Source: Lates calcarifer | Lineage: Eukaryota > Chordata > Actinopteri > Centropomidae | Direction: 5' to 3' | Assembly: GCF_001640805.2 (NCBI RefSeq) | Contig: NC_066854.1 | Span: forward strand, 11,155,775 to 11,219,774 | DNA: 64,000 bases | Shown here: positions 1 through 12,900 of the stretch, piece by piece | Numbering within the stretch: the first letter of the stretch is position 1 | Layout: each line of letters opens with the position of its first letter | The notes under the pieces: model-generated | Told to the model about the DNA's origin: nothing | The model's input: only the letters and a program-made list of their open reading frames with translations | Database searches by the model: none | Program-made: the position numbers and the translations under genes

Positions 1-598
1 ATGCCAACACACTGTGCAGTTTTGGGTGGACCAACACAACTGTCACACTGTGCAACTTCTTCCTCTTCCCCAAAATGAAATTCAACTTCCAGGAAACATT
101 CCAAATGTAATGCTGTCAAATTTAAAAATACTGACTCCTCAAAATATTCTGGTATAATTTGTGTGTCAGTGTAGAATAGAAACTCTTAATCAGGTTATGT
201 TTTTACTACTTGGTTCAAACATGTTGGGTTTAGACCGTTCCAAGATTACATTTACAAAACCTTTGTTCATGGTAGAAAACTTGCATCAGTTGTATCAGCT
301 GGGAATGAAACTGAGGTCACTGGAGGGAAAGTCACATTTCACTGAACCATTTCAATGTCAAACTTCTCTGCTGTGTCCTCTACATCATTTATGGAAGGAA
401 AATATACACTATATCCTCCACTTTGCACTCATAGAGAACATCATTTGCATTTTAACACACTGTACTCAATTGACACATTCAATATCAGTGTATATGTATT
501 TGTGTGTGTGTGTGTGTGTGTACTGTACCTGTGTATGTTTCTGTAGGATATAATGCACACTTCTTTGTCCTGTCTTTGAACAACTTTTTTTTCCCCAG
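1..598. other. Intergenic, AT-rich
   Basis: No gene or clear repeat was seen except a (TG)n tract at 500-521. Short open frames here are chance frames through the dinucleotide repeat. Confidence 0.7.
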
Positions 599-698
599 CT
601 GATATAATATGCTGGGAGGGTGGTGGGCTACGTTAAGCGCCATTGTGTTGCCTTGGCCGAGGACTGCAGGAAGTTGTGCTGCACGAGCCAGAAGCAAG
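599..698 (+). other. Candidate noncoding or first exon of an unknown transcript
   Basis: A strong acceptor (caactttttttttccccag, ending 598) and a strong donor (AAG|gtgagg, at 698/699) frame 100 bases of more GC-rich sequence. All three frames carry a stop within the first part, so it cannot be an internal coding exon as it stands. An ATG at 609 opens a frame to the donor with a hydrophobic start (MLGGWWATLSAIVL). It could be a 5' coding exon, an untranslated or lncRNA exon, or chance. I recognise no family. Confidence 0.2.
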
Positions 699-1025
699 GT
701 GAGGACAAACACTCCCAACAAACACACACTGACATCCACAAATCTACAGACGCATATCTGCTACATAGTACACATCGGTGGTGTGTGTGTGTGTGGGGTG
801 GGGGGGTGGATAAGTGTTGTGGGCGAATGTGAGCACGTGTTTGGGTGTGTGTGCACATGTATGAGCAGGCCCACCTTTCATCTGCGCTGAGGTTTGGAAA
901 GGCTTCACTTTGCACAGGCTCCTTAATTCTCTCTTAATTCATTTGTGCTCCAGATTCACTTGGCTGCTGGGATAACCTGGGAATGATAATGAAGTGAAGG
1001 GGAAAAGAAAGAGATAGAATGAAGC

Positions 1026-1027
<2 letters not shown>

Positions 1028-1056
<29 letters not shown>

Positions 1057-1057
1057 C
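1028..1057. repeat. (GA)n microsatellite
   Basis: About 14 uninterrupted GA units in intergenic DNA. The frame it opens on the minus strand is low complexity. The surrounding 699-1580 stretch holds only short TG-rich and G-rich tracts (780-860) and no gene. Confidence 0.95.
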
Positions 1058-1580
1058 ATGAAAACATCATAGCACATGGCTCCTTCTCCTATCTCCCCTT
1101 TGAATGTGTTCAGAATGGATTTAGGGCTTTTCACTGAGTCTTTTAAGAGAAGATGGATCTTATTAGAGCTGATTGCTAGTCATAGGCCGTTTCTGCCTCA
1201 GGAACCCACCTTACTTAACCCTTTCCAGGATGCACAGGGACTGTAGCAGGGCTAGGTTTGGGGTTTGATTGTCATTTTATCAAGTATGAATCCAGTACTG
1301 ACTCCACTTATCAAATTTGAATCCTTTCAAATACTTTATTCAGCCTACTGTTTTCAGGCTTAACCCTGTTTCCAGACAAGAATATCAATATTGGATGATT
1401 CTCTGAAACCCTGGATTATATTCAGTGACAATATTTTTTACTATTCTTGCTCTCTACAGTGTCAGTGCATGGTATCTACTGAATGGTTAAGGTTAGGGAA
1501 AGATTGTAATATGGCAAATTATAGTTAAGGTATGGTTATGATTAGGTAAATATAACACTTAGTTAAAGTGAGGGATGGAG

Positions 1581-1738
1581 TAGTTAGCTCTGTTGCCTCA
1601 CAGCAAGAAGTTTCCAACTACTCCAGCTTCCTCCAACAGTCCAAACACATGCAGGTTAATCGGTGACTCTACATCGGTGTGAATATGAGTGTGAATGGTT
1701 GTTCTCTATATGTAAGCCCTGCGATATACTGGTGATCA
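1581..1738 (+). repeat. tRNA-derived SINE-like repeat, 5' and middle part
   Basis: The sequence starts TAGTTAGCTCTGTTGCCTCA, which resembles a tRNA A-box. It goes on with CAGCAAGAAG, CTTCCTCCAACAGTCCAAAC, ACATGCAGGTTAATCGGTGA and GTGTGAATGGTTG, then breaks off near CTGGTGATC. I recognise this as a very widespread fish repeat. The B-box part is lost. Pieces from the 3' end of the same family lie at 6924-7022 and 58110-58205. Confidence 0.75.
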
Positions 1739-1745
1739 ACAGCAA

Positions 1746-4700
1746 CCGTAAATGAGCATGCAAAACAATTTTCATGTAAAGAAAACAAAGACCTCACATC
1801 AGACTTTCTAACTGATCATCTACAGTTTGGGATTGCTCTTGCTTGGCCTGATTCTAGCAGATTAAGTAGTTAACTATCACTCGGTCAGGCACTTCTCATG
1901 TGAGATCATACCCGCCTAACAAAGTTACAAAACAGGCTTTTTGGGTGCTGAATGGGAATGACAGAGGCGCCTTTCAGTGTACCATTAAAGCTGTTATTTT
2001 AAGGTGAAACAGATGCATAATGTTGCTTTAAAGCACGTCTAATGAATCAAGCAGATACACCAACTTAATCCACTTTTGTGGAAAAAAACAAGTCATGTGT
2101 ATATCCTTAAATCTTCAACAGTCTAGTTAAGGTTCACCAATTAGTTCTAACTGTTAACAATGAATCATTTTGAGATGAATGTCCTGTGTAACAGCAAATC
2201 ACCTTGAATTTTCTGGCTTAGCTTAATTGAGCTGTACGCATGTCTTGGTTAAATAAGTGTTCAGAATGGGTTCAATTATTTCTCTGTAACTAATTGATCT
2301 TGCCTGAAACAATGGCACCGATAGAGAAGTCCCAGCAGGACAGAGGCCTCCCCTCCAGGAAAGCAAACGCAAATGCTGCCACTAATTGAAATTATTTCGA
2401 TTAATATGGAGCCTAATCGAGGCTAACTATGCAGCATCACAGAGGGTCATGCAGTGGGAGCATATTCCTGTTCTCTCAGTCTCCTTTTTGTTTTGACCCA
2501 GCACCTCTGTGTTTTGACAATCTCGCCCTCCTCAATACACAAAGCAACAATTCATCCTGCGGAGAAGAACGGGCAGACACGGGGAAAAAAAAAGGGGGAG
2601 CTTGGAGCAGGGCCGATCGATAAACAGAGTCGGAGCTGTGATTTATTTACCGCTGTGTGTTATGTAGAGGCGAGAGGAGGGAGAAGAAAAGCCTTCTGAT
2701 ATGGCCACAGGCAGCCGACATAATGGGGCCCTCTCAATCTTCAGTGAGTGGCTTGTTGGATTGTCAGGCAGGTTTCCGCCGGTGTTCAAAAGCGCTATCC
2801 GATCAAACCCCTGAGACGTGAGCGACCAGACAGATGATTACTCACTGTAAACGATCCAGGAGGGGAAAAAAGAGAAATAACTACAGCAGATATTGATGAC
2901 TCAATAGACTCAGTGACAGACGATTCCATTTGTGTCTAGATAAAGTGTTGACTGTCTTGGATCAAACATAATATAGGCCTCTTATTGAGCATAAAAACCA
3001 TGTTTTAATGTCATTAAATCCAGATCGATCTCCCCTCCCTCCTCCCTCCTCCTCTGCCCCTTCCTTTCCTTCTTTCCTAGAAGCTTACACATATCTGGCA
3101 GCCTTCTACAGTATGAGCATGTGAGAACGAGGCAGAAAGACAGTGGGGGATGGGGATATGAGTTGTGTTGTTGTTGGTAGTGGTGAGGTGGGGAGGAGGA
3201 GGAAAAGGCCTGGGTGCGGAGATGGGAGAAGAAAAAAGAAACCTCGGAGGCAATCATTTCTGGCAGAGCGGTGGCAGTCAGTTTGAGTGTGTGTTTTTTC
3301 TTTTTCTTTTTCTTTTTTTTTCCTTTTCGTAATTTCAGACGGTTTGGACGTGGCCGATGCTCAGCTAGAGCCAATAACAGTTTACAGGCTGCTGATGTCA
3401 TCACATTTTGACAAACTTCTCAATCTGGAGTGACCTTCGTGGCGCTCAAACACACTCACCTCTCTCTCTGCGTCTACTCTACTCCCCCTCATCTGAGCAG
3501 AAGTCACCAGTAGCCAGGGATGTTTGGGTTTATTACAGGGATTTGACTACAAGAAATGTACAATTTACATAATAGCCTGCTTTTATACGATAATGAGAAA
3601 TTTGGGCTGTGATATAGCATGTGAACTCCTGCGGAAAATAAAAACACACTTAAGTAAGAAGGTGATTCGTGTGGTAACAGGGGCCTGTATTTATCAAGTG
3701 TCTCAGAGTAACAAATTAGTTCTAAGTGGACAGAAATTCTCAAAGTGACACAAATTTGTTCCTTCTTTTAAGCAGAAGTGACAAAATACATTTACTCAGG
3801 CATTGTCCTTGAATAGGACAGAAATCTTTGGAATCGGTGCAGTATTGATTAAGAACAGTGTACCCAGCCACCGTAAACAGCTGCTGCAATGTAATCCAAT
3901 GGACAACTGTCCATGTAAAAGTAATCACATCCACTAAAGTGCTTCTTTGCCACTGACAGATTGTTATTATAAGTGTCTGACAGTGTTAGGGATACTATTC
4001 CGACCTTTTTATGAAAGCATAAAATCTATTTGTTGAACCAGAAACATTGAAATATCATTCTTCCATTGACAAAGGCAGTTATTTTACAGAGCAGAATATG
4101 AAGGAGGAGGGCAGAATAAGAATCCTCTCCATAATGTTGTCAGACTTTAGTGGACCTACATTGACGCTGACAGTCTTACTCAATACTGCTCTGAATCAAT
4201 TCACACCAAAAGTCATGGAAAAACGTTTCAAATACTGTCATTGTCTTTTAAGTGTTGGTACATTACTTGAGTGTTTTCATTCTATGCTATTTCTAATCCA
4301 CAAGACCTGAAAGGGAAAGATTGTATTTCTTACTCTTCACAGTTACTTTGCAAATTAAAAGCTCTGCACACCCACACAGGTGTTTCCAATTACTGCAGCT
4401 GATTAGACCTGTGGCCATGGAGCTGAGTCAAACGGACTACTATTCTTTAAGCCTTGAGTGACTTGCCAGTGTTTTCTTACAGCCTACTACACAGATGACT
4501 TATATGTAAAAATCATTATTGAGACCATCCTCTTTTATATAATTAAGTGTTAAATAACGTTCTGTTTAATATCAATTCAAAAGAACACATCGACATGAGA
4601 GGTGGTGTCAGTAAGTGGGAACCTGAGCCACTCATTTATAACCTGCCATTAACTCTCACGTTAAGCAGACTCTTGAAAAAGTGTGGCTACTTTCTGCATT

Positions 4701-4960
4701 TCATATTCCTGACAGTGATTCTGAGATGTCAGAATTACACCTTTGCAAATAGTACTGATGGGTAAAAATGCAAATTAGTATCACCAACCTGTGGAAGAAC
4801 CCAGGGCTGACACTCACTCAACTCATCAGTCAGGGCCTGTCCTCGGCAACCTGCCCCTCCCCTTCCTCTTCCTGCAGATCTCCCCTTTCCATCCCACTCC
4901 CATTCCCATCCTCCCCCACTGCCGGAGGCCTTCGCCCTGGGGCCCACCTGACTGACAGCT
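1746..4960. other. Intergenic DNA downstream of fign
   Basis: Apart from the candidate conserved block at 2200-2960 and a pyrimidine/purine-rich stretch at 3020-3330 (TCC repeats, a T-run at 3311-3320), this is unremarkable AT-rich sequence. Part of 3670-3790 (CTGTATTTATCAAGTGTCTC) resembles an old dispersed fish repeat, but weakly. No gene was found. Confidence 0.5.
2200..2960. promoter_or_regulatory. Candidate conserved noncoding block
   Basis: A low-repeat stretch with clustered homeodomain cores (ACTAATTGAAATT, CGATTAATATGG, CTTAATTGAGC) and balanced composition. It has no coding signature in any frame and differs from the AT-rich background. It is read as a candidate enhancer by composition only. 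Confidence 0.3.
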
Positions 4961-5135
4961 GTTGATTTGGATCTCCATCACACGCCAGATAAAAGAGGGA
5001 TTCAGGACTCATTCGTGCTTCTCCCTCTGCTCCGTTCCTCCCTCCAATCCCCGCCGCAAACGCAATTCCCAGGCATTGGACTTCAACAGGGCCTCCTAAT
5101 GAAGTCATTCCCAGCACACATGATTGGGTGAGATT

Positions 5136-5192
5136 GCCACCACCACCACACCACCACCATCGCTGCAGCCACCACTGCTGCTGCTGCTGCCA
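5136..5192 (+). repeat. CAC/CTG trinucleotide-rich tract
   Basis: Imperfect CAC repeats are followed by GCTGCTGCTGCTGCC. Open frames across it on both strands are low complexity and not genes. A TG-rich tract follows at 5350-5390. Confidence 0.8.
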
Positions 5193-5479
5193 CGATCCCC
5201 ACTCTCCCTGCACACATCTCAGGTCTCCCATCCCCCCATCTCCACCCAGTGTACTCATGTGGAAACAGCAAGTGGTTGTGTGCATTTTCTGTGTGCATCC
5301 ACTCCCTCCACCATGTGTGGGTGTGTGTTTGTACATTTCCGACACGTGTGATGTGTGTGTGTGTGAGTGTGTGTCTGAGTGTAGGTGTGTGTTCTTAACT
5401 AAGCTAACACAGCCTGACTGGCTACTAATTGGATGTCTCCATCGGCAGTTATACACGATGTGGCATTACGGCTGAGAGA

Positions 5480-6690
5480 AAATCACATAGGGAACTACAC
5501 CTCCAACACTGTGGAGAAAATAGAACAAGTGCAGCAGCGAGGGATTCTCCTCGCAGTAAAGGAAAATATCACATGATGATCAGATGATGGTGCTGCTATA
5601 GTATGTGCTGTGATAAAATCAATCAGAGAGGCAGGAATGGAGTTATTTCCACCTGTCCATCACTGTCTGGAAAGATGAAAGGCTTTGATGAGTAATGATC
5701 TGAAAAAAGATAGACAGCTAATGAATCTCTCATAATGTCATCCACAAAAAACAAATAAAAAAAAAAACAACTCCCCACCCACTAAAAAAAGCTGTCTTTG
5801 TGGAGGTCTCTTGCACAGCCTAATGCACATCACAGTCCCTGATAGTTCACTCAGCGACACCTCCTCAGTAGGAATCCTCCAGAGACAACCTCGCTGGCTG
5901 TCAGTCGGTCGGTCTGCCACTCACCGCTAACGCGACAGCCCGTCCCCGAGTGCCTGTGAACACTCCACAAGCGACGCCAATCTGACAACACACACACACA
6001 CACACATACAAAAAAGCAAGAGAGTGTTTCTGAAGGTACCCTCCTGTGATGCCCCAAAAAGGCTTGTTTTAAGTTTCTCTGCAGAGGGAGGTGGGCATCG
6101 GAGTGAGGATGATTCACGTCTGACTCCCTGTTAGCGAGGGGGCTGTGCGATCAAATGGATCTGATTTTCGGTGCCTTTGAATCTTGATGATGGCTCAGGA
6201 GCCTCGTGGACTGATAACAGCCAGCTGTTAAACCTAAAGAACATCTCTGATCTCAAACACTGGCTGATACCTTGTAGATACGACAGGCTGGCCTAAATGA
6301 ATGACTGTATTGTGTGACACTTTATTTTCCTGCAGTTGCAGTTTAATTGGGAAATCACATTATTCATTATTTTTTTTTACGAAATCAAACCTTATTCCTG
6401 TTGTGATTTAGAGTCTCTGATAAGTGTCAATTAATAAGCTTCTAACATAGAATTTGCATGACAATAAATGCAATGCATTATCAATATGCCAACATCATGC
6501 ATTATTAAAGATGAACACCATTAACATAATAATATATTAGCATAATCAAGACCTCCATTTGCATGGGAGATGTTCTTGCAAACCACACAGGATCTCCATG
6601 CATCAGCAAAAGGTGAAGACAATTCAGTTTCTGCAGACAGTTCAGAGCTTCCAGTCACACCAAACACCATTATTTTAATGAAATGGATCT
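5480..6690. other. Intergenic DNA
   Basis: Holds an A-rich run at 5750-5767, a (CA)n tract at 5990-6005, and a low-repeat segment at 6030-6620 with CAATTAATAAG and repeated ATGCATTA motifs. No gene or recognisable element was seen. Confidence 0.55.
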
Positions 6691-6723
6691 AGTGCTGACT
6701 CCAGAGTGGACCTTGTTGCTTGC

Positions 6724-6840
6724 CTGCTACTTTATATTTCTACTCCACTAAATTTCAAAAGGAAATGTTCTTTTTACACCACTACATTTATCTAATGGCT
6801 ACAGACACTACTTGTCTTTTAGATTCAGGTTTTACATATA
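6724..6840 (+). repeat. Fragment of a dispersed teleost repeat (ACTCCACTACATTT family)
   Basis: TTCTACTCCACTAAATTTC, TTTTTACACCACTACATTTA and AGATTCAGGTTT occur in the order seen in a repeat common in teleost genomes. The copy is diverged and truncated. The element at 48061-48410 carries motifs of the same broad family. Confidence 0.55.
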
Positions 6841-6923
6841 AAATATATGATAACTTTGTGAAGTAAGAAGCATTATTATTGATTTAACTACCTGATGGTT
6901 TATAACTTGTTCAAAAGAAGAAA

Positions 6924-7022
6924 TGATAGACTGGTGACCTGTCCATGGTGTACCCCGCCTCTCCCCCAGTGTCCACCACCCTCAGAGGATAAACAGTATA
7001 GATAATGGATGGATGGATGGAT
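6924..7022 (+). repeat. SINE-like repeat, 3' part with GGAT tail
   Basis: TGATAGACTGGTGACCTGTC, GTGTACCCCGCCTCTC and GATAAACAGTATAGATAATG, followed by a (GGAT)n tail, match the 3' half of the family at 1581-1738 as I know it. The tail is the usual end of the element. The head is missing here. Confidence 0.8.
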
Positions 7023-7295
7023 AGATTAGAAGAAGTAAGACATTCTTCACCTTTAAAATAAAAAGTTGACTTTACATTAAGGAAAACACACCATTGCTCA
7101 GTTCAGTAAGCTCGGGGGGTTTGTTGCCACAGCCTCACTTGGTCTTGACCGGTAGCTAATGGTGGCTAACGTTAGCAGACATTATTGAGTCAGGTCATTT
7201 TTATGATCCTTCTCAACTTGTGTTCCTGTTACACTGGGTTTGTAGTATGAAACATTCTCCCTAAAGGCCACAGTGATCATACAGTTAAAGTTACA

Positions 7296-7343
7296 GTTGG
7301 ATGCAAAAGTTCTCCCAGGGGTGCCTAAACTTTTGCATACAAC
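7296..7343. repeat. Inverted repeat, 16-bp arms, transposon-like
   Basis: GTTGGATGCAAAAGTT and AACTTTTGCATACAAC are inverted copies with one mismatch, separated by 16 bases (CTCCCAGGGGTGCCTA). The TGCAAAAGTT core next to CCCAGGGGTGCC resembles a hairpin repeat seen in fish genomes. No target duplication was identified. Confidence 0.6.
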
Positions 7344-9512
7344 CATACATAGGCTCACTAAAAACCTGGATCAACTGATGTTTTGGACCACATGACACTG
7401 TTGCTGAACAACATTAGCATTAATTTGGAGCTCCACCTGATAAATGTCAGCACAATGTTGACTCCCCTTTCTCTGTAGCTGCTCAGTGCTCTGCTACGTT
7501 CACCAGCTCGCTGCAGAGCTGCTGATGATTCACATCATTTCCTATGAGATCTATGGTTCCATCAGTTATGGACTGTTCTACTCCACTATATGGATCTATT
7601 TCCTATATTGTTGCCCTGCATGGACATATGTCAACAACGTGATAGAAAATAGACAATGTGATTAATTTCAATTGCATGTTAGATACATGGTATCACATTG
7701 GGATTTTTATCATTAAATCAGAAAGGTATGGGTTTTCAAGTTATATTCAAAGTGAAGCAATGTGCCCCTGATAAAACAAAGCAAAGGCACTTAGCATGTG
7801 TTCTCCTAGTTAAGATTCCCTCTCAGCAGTAATACAATGTTTCTGAGTGTCTGCTGGAAAACAAGTGGAAGGTCAAGAACACGAACAATAGATGTTGATT
7901 CCAATTATGTGTAAAGCATTGAACAAGATGCGCTAATGATGGCGTTGTCGGGAGAAAAAAAGGTGTTTATGTGCTACTCTCCCAAAGCCTGTGGAACAGT
8001 TTATTAAGCAAAGGCTTTATTTCCATAAAGGCTGATAAGACTTCAAATGATTCACTGAAAAACAGTCCTGGCACCAGCACAGCAAAGCAGCGTGTGTATT
8101 TATCTCTCCCGACGCTGGGAGACAATCAAGACAAAGATGATAGCACATTTTGAAATGCAGCACAGAGACATAATGAGATTGCAGCTACTTCAGGAACAAA
8201 ACCAGACAAAATGCTTTTTTTTCATAAATGGCTCCTTGTTTTATTCACTCACACCAAAAAAAAAAAAAGGCCATCGTTTTCAATTAATGAAGCAGGGAAT
8301 TGAGTCCGAGGTCCTGCGGGATATGGATTAACCATGATGGCTTGAGGGCCCAATCTCACACTGAGTCTGCGCTGCGGTCTGCATGGAGGAATTTCTCATT
8401 CAAGGCCTCGACCAGCCCCCACCACCCACCCACCACCACCTCCTACCTCCAACTCATCCATCCATTCCTCATCCTAAGGTGAGTTGCTTCAGTGCAGACC
8501 GCTATTAGTGGTGGGGGGAGATAAAACTGTAAGTGTTGCTCCCAATTAGTGCATCAGTGACCGCTCTGTGCCTCCTCCACGGCGAGGCCTGCGAGGAGGA
8601 AGGGAGGGAGGAGGGGCCACGCCGGGTGAAAGATTGGAGGAGGGATGACAGGAAAGGAGAGAACGGCGTGAAGACGATGGCTTTGGAAAGGGAATAAAAG
8701 AATGAAGCGGGTTAGAGAGGTAGCTAGATAAAGAGAGGACAAGAGATGAAACAAAAAGGGAGAGAGGAGTGTGAGTGGTGGTGTAGAGGAGGAGGGGGAG
8801 GGGGGGCTAAAAAATGGCTTAAGCATTCATTTTGAGTGGCGAGACAGGTCCTATTAACATTTAACAGCGTTTGCGCAACTTGGTGTGGAGGTTAGGATGC
8901 AAATGAGGAGGAATTAAAACTGGCCAGAGGTTTGTCATTGATGGATTGCAGTCTGGCGGTACTCACCACTTCCTAGTGTCCATCACAGACGATTACTGTA
9001 TAATTAAACCTTATTTCTGGACTCTCTGACGCATAATTACTTGTGTGGGAATGTAACCATCATCTAAAAGCTCCAGCAAAATGCTTTAGCATTTAGTCTG
9101 GCAGGCTGCAGTCATTTCACAGTCCAGTGACAGATAGAGCCATCTGATGATCGGCAAAAGAACAGTCACTTTTAATAAGAGGTGGGAAAAAAATATTAGG
9201 CGACAGTGTGCTGATTATAGGAAAATTAGGCTTTCAAGTGGTAAAGTCCTTTGTGTTATTTGCATAATTTATTCCGGCTTTACCCCCCTGTTCAACCACC
9301 TCTGGTTTTTTTTTTTTTTTTTTGCGAGCTGTGGGCAATTTCCTCTCATATTTGAATAGATTGCACATTTAAGACTACTTAAGGAAAATGATCACTTAGC
9401 ATATTTTAATTGTCGCGCAAAGAGTGAGCAGAGGTGTGAGGCAAAGCTTATGGAATGAGGACCCTTTAAAGTGAAGAGGACACGGTGGTGTTGTGGCAGA
9501 TAACCTCGGGGG

Positions 9513-9547
<35 letters not shown>

Positions 9548-10340
9548 GCACCAGCTAATACGAGCCTTATCACACACACTTGGTTCTGTGTATTGTAAGA
9601 AGGCATGTAAACATTTAAATTATGAATAAAGCCAGACATGAAAGTGCGGCTGCCGCACCTCAATTTGGGTAAAAACTCGCGGGTCAGTTTGTCGATAACA
9701 TTTCCTGTACCCCGCCCCCCACTGAGTCAAAGCAAAACCAACTACAGCTTTTGAGTACAGGTTATTTACAGATGAGGCTGCTACTTCAGTATTTATGAAG
9801 CTTAGAGCAAGAAAAGGAGAATAAAGTGATCAAACTCCTGGGCTCAAAATCTGTAAGAAAAAACTACATTTAACAGCTTTCTATATCACCAAGAAAAGCT
9901 TGTGTCATAAATAATTTCTGATCGTGGCTATAGCATGTTTCAGAGTGGAAAAATAAAGAAAACAGCAGCCTGATGCTCTCTAACCTGTTGTGAAGCGTTT
10001 GAGTTTTCACAGATAATTATAGAGGCTATACAGCAGCTTCCCACACCTCACCACCAGATATATAATGATACCTTGGAAATGTAGTGGGCAAATGCACATC
10101 ATTTTCATTAAGAGTACTCACATAATCCAAATTCTTTGTGATGGAGAAAGATAATTAATGCTTTAATGTTTTAGTCTTGCCACTCTTACCACAGCAAGAG
10201 AAATGAATTGTTACATTTTAATGAGAGAAGCGACAGCGCTGGCTTCCTGCGCAACACGGATGATTTTATAATTGCACACAAGGGTGACTAACTCAAGGCT
10301 CATTAAGGCGATTTTTCAGCTGGACTATTTCATGGCAGGA
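7344..10340. other. Intergenic DNA with candidate conserved blocks
   Basis: Low-repeat stretches at 7910-8350 and 8830-9290 contain homeodomain cores and an octamer ATGCAAAT at 8897-8904, and could be conserved enhancers. 8400-8830 is purine-rich (GGAGG) simple sequence. A T-run lies at 9306-9323 and a (CA)n tract at 9515-9543. A 15-bp palindrome GTGCGGCTGCCGCAC lies at 9644-9658. No gene was found. Confidence 0.45.
9515..9543. repeat. (CA)n microsatellite
   Basis: About 14 CA units, followed by CGCACGCA. Cysteine/valine-rich open frames through it are artefacts. Confidence 0.95.
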
Positions 10341-10483
10341 CAATACATTTATTTTTCCATTCTACTGATAAATAAATTCGGTTATTAATCTTCCTTTTTA
10401 TTTATTCATCCTTCAGAGCCTTAATGTGACCAGTGACATTAAAAAAACGAGATGTACAAGATATAATCTCCCAAGAAAATGTC

Positions 10484-10489
10484 TTTAAT
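10484..10489 (-). terminator. Candidate poly(A) signal ATTAAA for fign
   Basis: Read on the minus strand, CATTAAAGAC is followed about 35 bases later by a T-run (GTTTTTTTAATG), a plausible downstream U-rich element. Overlapping AATAAA motifs on the same strand near 10397-10406 are an alternative. Position alone suggests this and nothing confirms use. Confidence 0.3.
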
Positions 10490-10953
10490 GAATCGTTTGT
10501 TGCTGCTTGTACCTCAGATTACATGAAAATACATTTAAGTTGACTGCAAGTATGGCAACATATTCACACATATAAACAAGTGGTGCATTTGTATTGTATG
10601 TATAGGTATGTACAACAGAAACACGTTACACTCTGGTTTAAAGTTGTGCAAGTGTGTTATATATACTAACAATTTATAAAATTCAACACACTAAATAAAA
10701 AAAAGAAGAGTGTGCCCACGTATATACACATTCACACGCGCACAACCACAGTAGTTCACAAAAGATTAAAGCAAATGTATTGGATTATACATTTCCAGGT
10801 CACCTTTAGGTTGACCCCCCCCCTCCCCCTCCCAACTGTTTCCTCCTCACAAATCACTTGTGAGTGTGTTTTTGACGTCAATGTTATCAGGTGTGTGTGT
10901 GTGTTTTGCCTATAGCTCGGATCTGACACACAGTGACAGAGACGCGCGCACGC

Positions 10954-10999
<46 letters not shown>
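10954..10999. repeat. (CA)n microsatellite, about 22 units
   Basis: A long CA tract preceded by CGCGCGCACGCACACG. A TG tract at 10889-10904 lies about 50 bases to the left, so the two can pair as inverted arms. It falls within the proposed fign 3'UTR. Confidence 0.95.
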
Positions 11000-11002
<3 letters not shown>

Positions 11003-12900
11003 GCTATGCTGCAGCCTGCGGTTGCACCATCAGCTAAATGTTTTAAGTACAGTCATCTGAGGTAGACTGCGCAAAACTTTATGGTGTTATTCTCTCCACT
11101 TCTTTTTGTTTTTTTTTTTCAATGTATTTTTCACAAATGTCTGACATTTGGTAAGACGTAAATCAAATACCACGTGTGTTTTGTAGCCATGAGGTAGAAA
11201 TGCTTTAAAGAAGAACTCTAGCGTCCATTTAAGGAAAGATTTCCAAGAAAAAAAGAAAAAAGAAAGAAGAAAAAGAAAAGCTAGATTTAAACACCATGTA
11301 GAAAAAGAGCAAGACACAAAAGAAGGACCACAAAACACGTAACAAACAAGCGTAGCATTGACCAGTGTGTTTCAAGTCGTTTGTTCGTCGGCTGTAGAGA
11401 ACGGGGTGAGAGAGAACGCCTGTGCTGTTGTTGTGTGCTCTGAAGTGCATTAGTAGGTTTTTCAGTCTAAAGGGACTCTCTCTCCAGAGGATTTGCTGAC
11501 AGAAGGAATTCTGGTACAGATTGTTTTGAGGGTGGTTTTCTGACGGACCACTCTGCTTTCCCCTTGTGCTGCCGCCACACTGCCTGGCTGTCTTTCCTTT
11601 CCGTCAGTTTTGCTGATGCTCAGCAGAACTTTTTTTTCCCCCCCACATCAGGTGCTGCACTGATGGTGCCTAGACCAGGGATAGCAACATGGAGTGGGCC
11701 TGCACATACTGTATGTATCTCCTACTTCAACAGTGATATTAGAACAAAAAAAAAAAGAAAAAAAGAAAAAGCAGGATGTACAATAAAATTGTAAAACTGA
11801 TCATCAGTTAAATGGAATCTCCTTCAGGATAAATACCAAACTTACAAAACAAAACAAAGCAAGCGCTGTCAGTGGCATTGAGACATTTCAACAAAACAAT
11901 ATTACACACAAAAATGCTTTAGTGCACATACAATAAACTATCTTAAGTACTCCAATGCCACAACAGTAGAGCTAAGGACAGCTTCTTACAGTGACAAGGA
12001 AAAGACAAAAATACATTCTGATGCAATACAATGGGCAACAGATAACCTTCAGGGATGAAGGGCTTTAAGACTCGTGCCAAAATTCCCCACTCATGTTACA
12101 AAGCTTTTCAGTAAACTGAAAATGCACTTAGATTATGTGCTTCATGACATTGTGTAAATACAGTTTAAAAAAACGGACAATACAGTTACAGACAGGTAAA
12201 AATTTGAAATTGAACTATAATACTTAGCCTGGTGCAATCGTTTTGGATAAAACATCTTTTCATTAAAATCAATTTTGTGATGCAGCCGGATAGAAATAAT
12301 GTAATTCACCATTTTGCGAACTATGTATATGCTTCTCAACTGGACAATAACATGGCCATGGCAATAATAATACAAACCGCATTACAGAGATGTCAGTCAG
12401 TGAAAATTGCTATCATCAAATGACCTCTTGACCTCTGACAAAAACAGTAATTTACTCTTGATTTTCTGCTTTCCACACTTGTAAAAATCATAGACATGTG
12501 AGATATGTACTGGATGAATGTATAATTAAAATTACAGGACTGCTATCCCATTCTATAGCTGATTCAATTCAAATACGGCTAATCAGCGTGAGTAAAAGGG
12601 CAACTGCAACACCCATACTCCCATACCTAGGTTGTGATACCAACTCAATCCAACTTCAAAACTAGGAGAAGATCTGGAATTAGCTCTCCTGATGCTAGTT
12701 CACTTTTATAAAAACAGATTTCCTTGAACACAGCAGATGAGCTGCTTACTGATTATTCTGTCCAATGCAGCATTTCTGGCTGAAACCTACTGGAGTAAAC
12801 TGGACAAAATGGCGCTAAGTCAAACATTTAATTTAAGACCCACACAGAGAGAGATACAATAAACTGTGTTTGATATTACTGTGATTTAAAATAACAGCTT

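Noticed and set aside
4830..5456. 208-codon minus-strand frame rich in Gly, Trp and Gln
   Set aside because: Produced by CAC/CTG and TG repeats; low complexity with no family resemblance.
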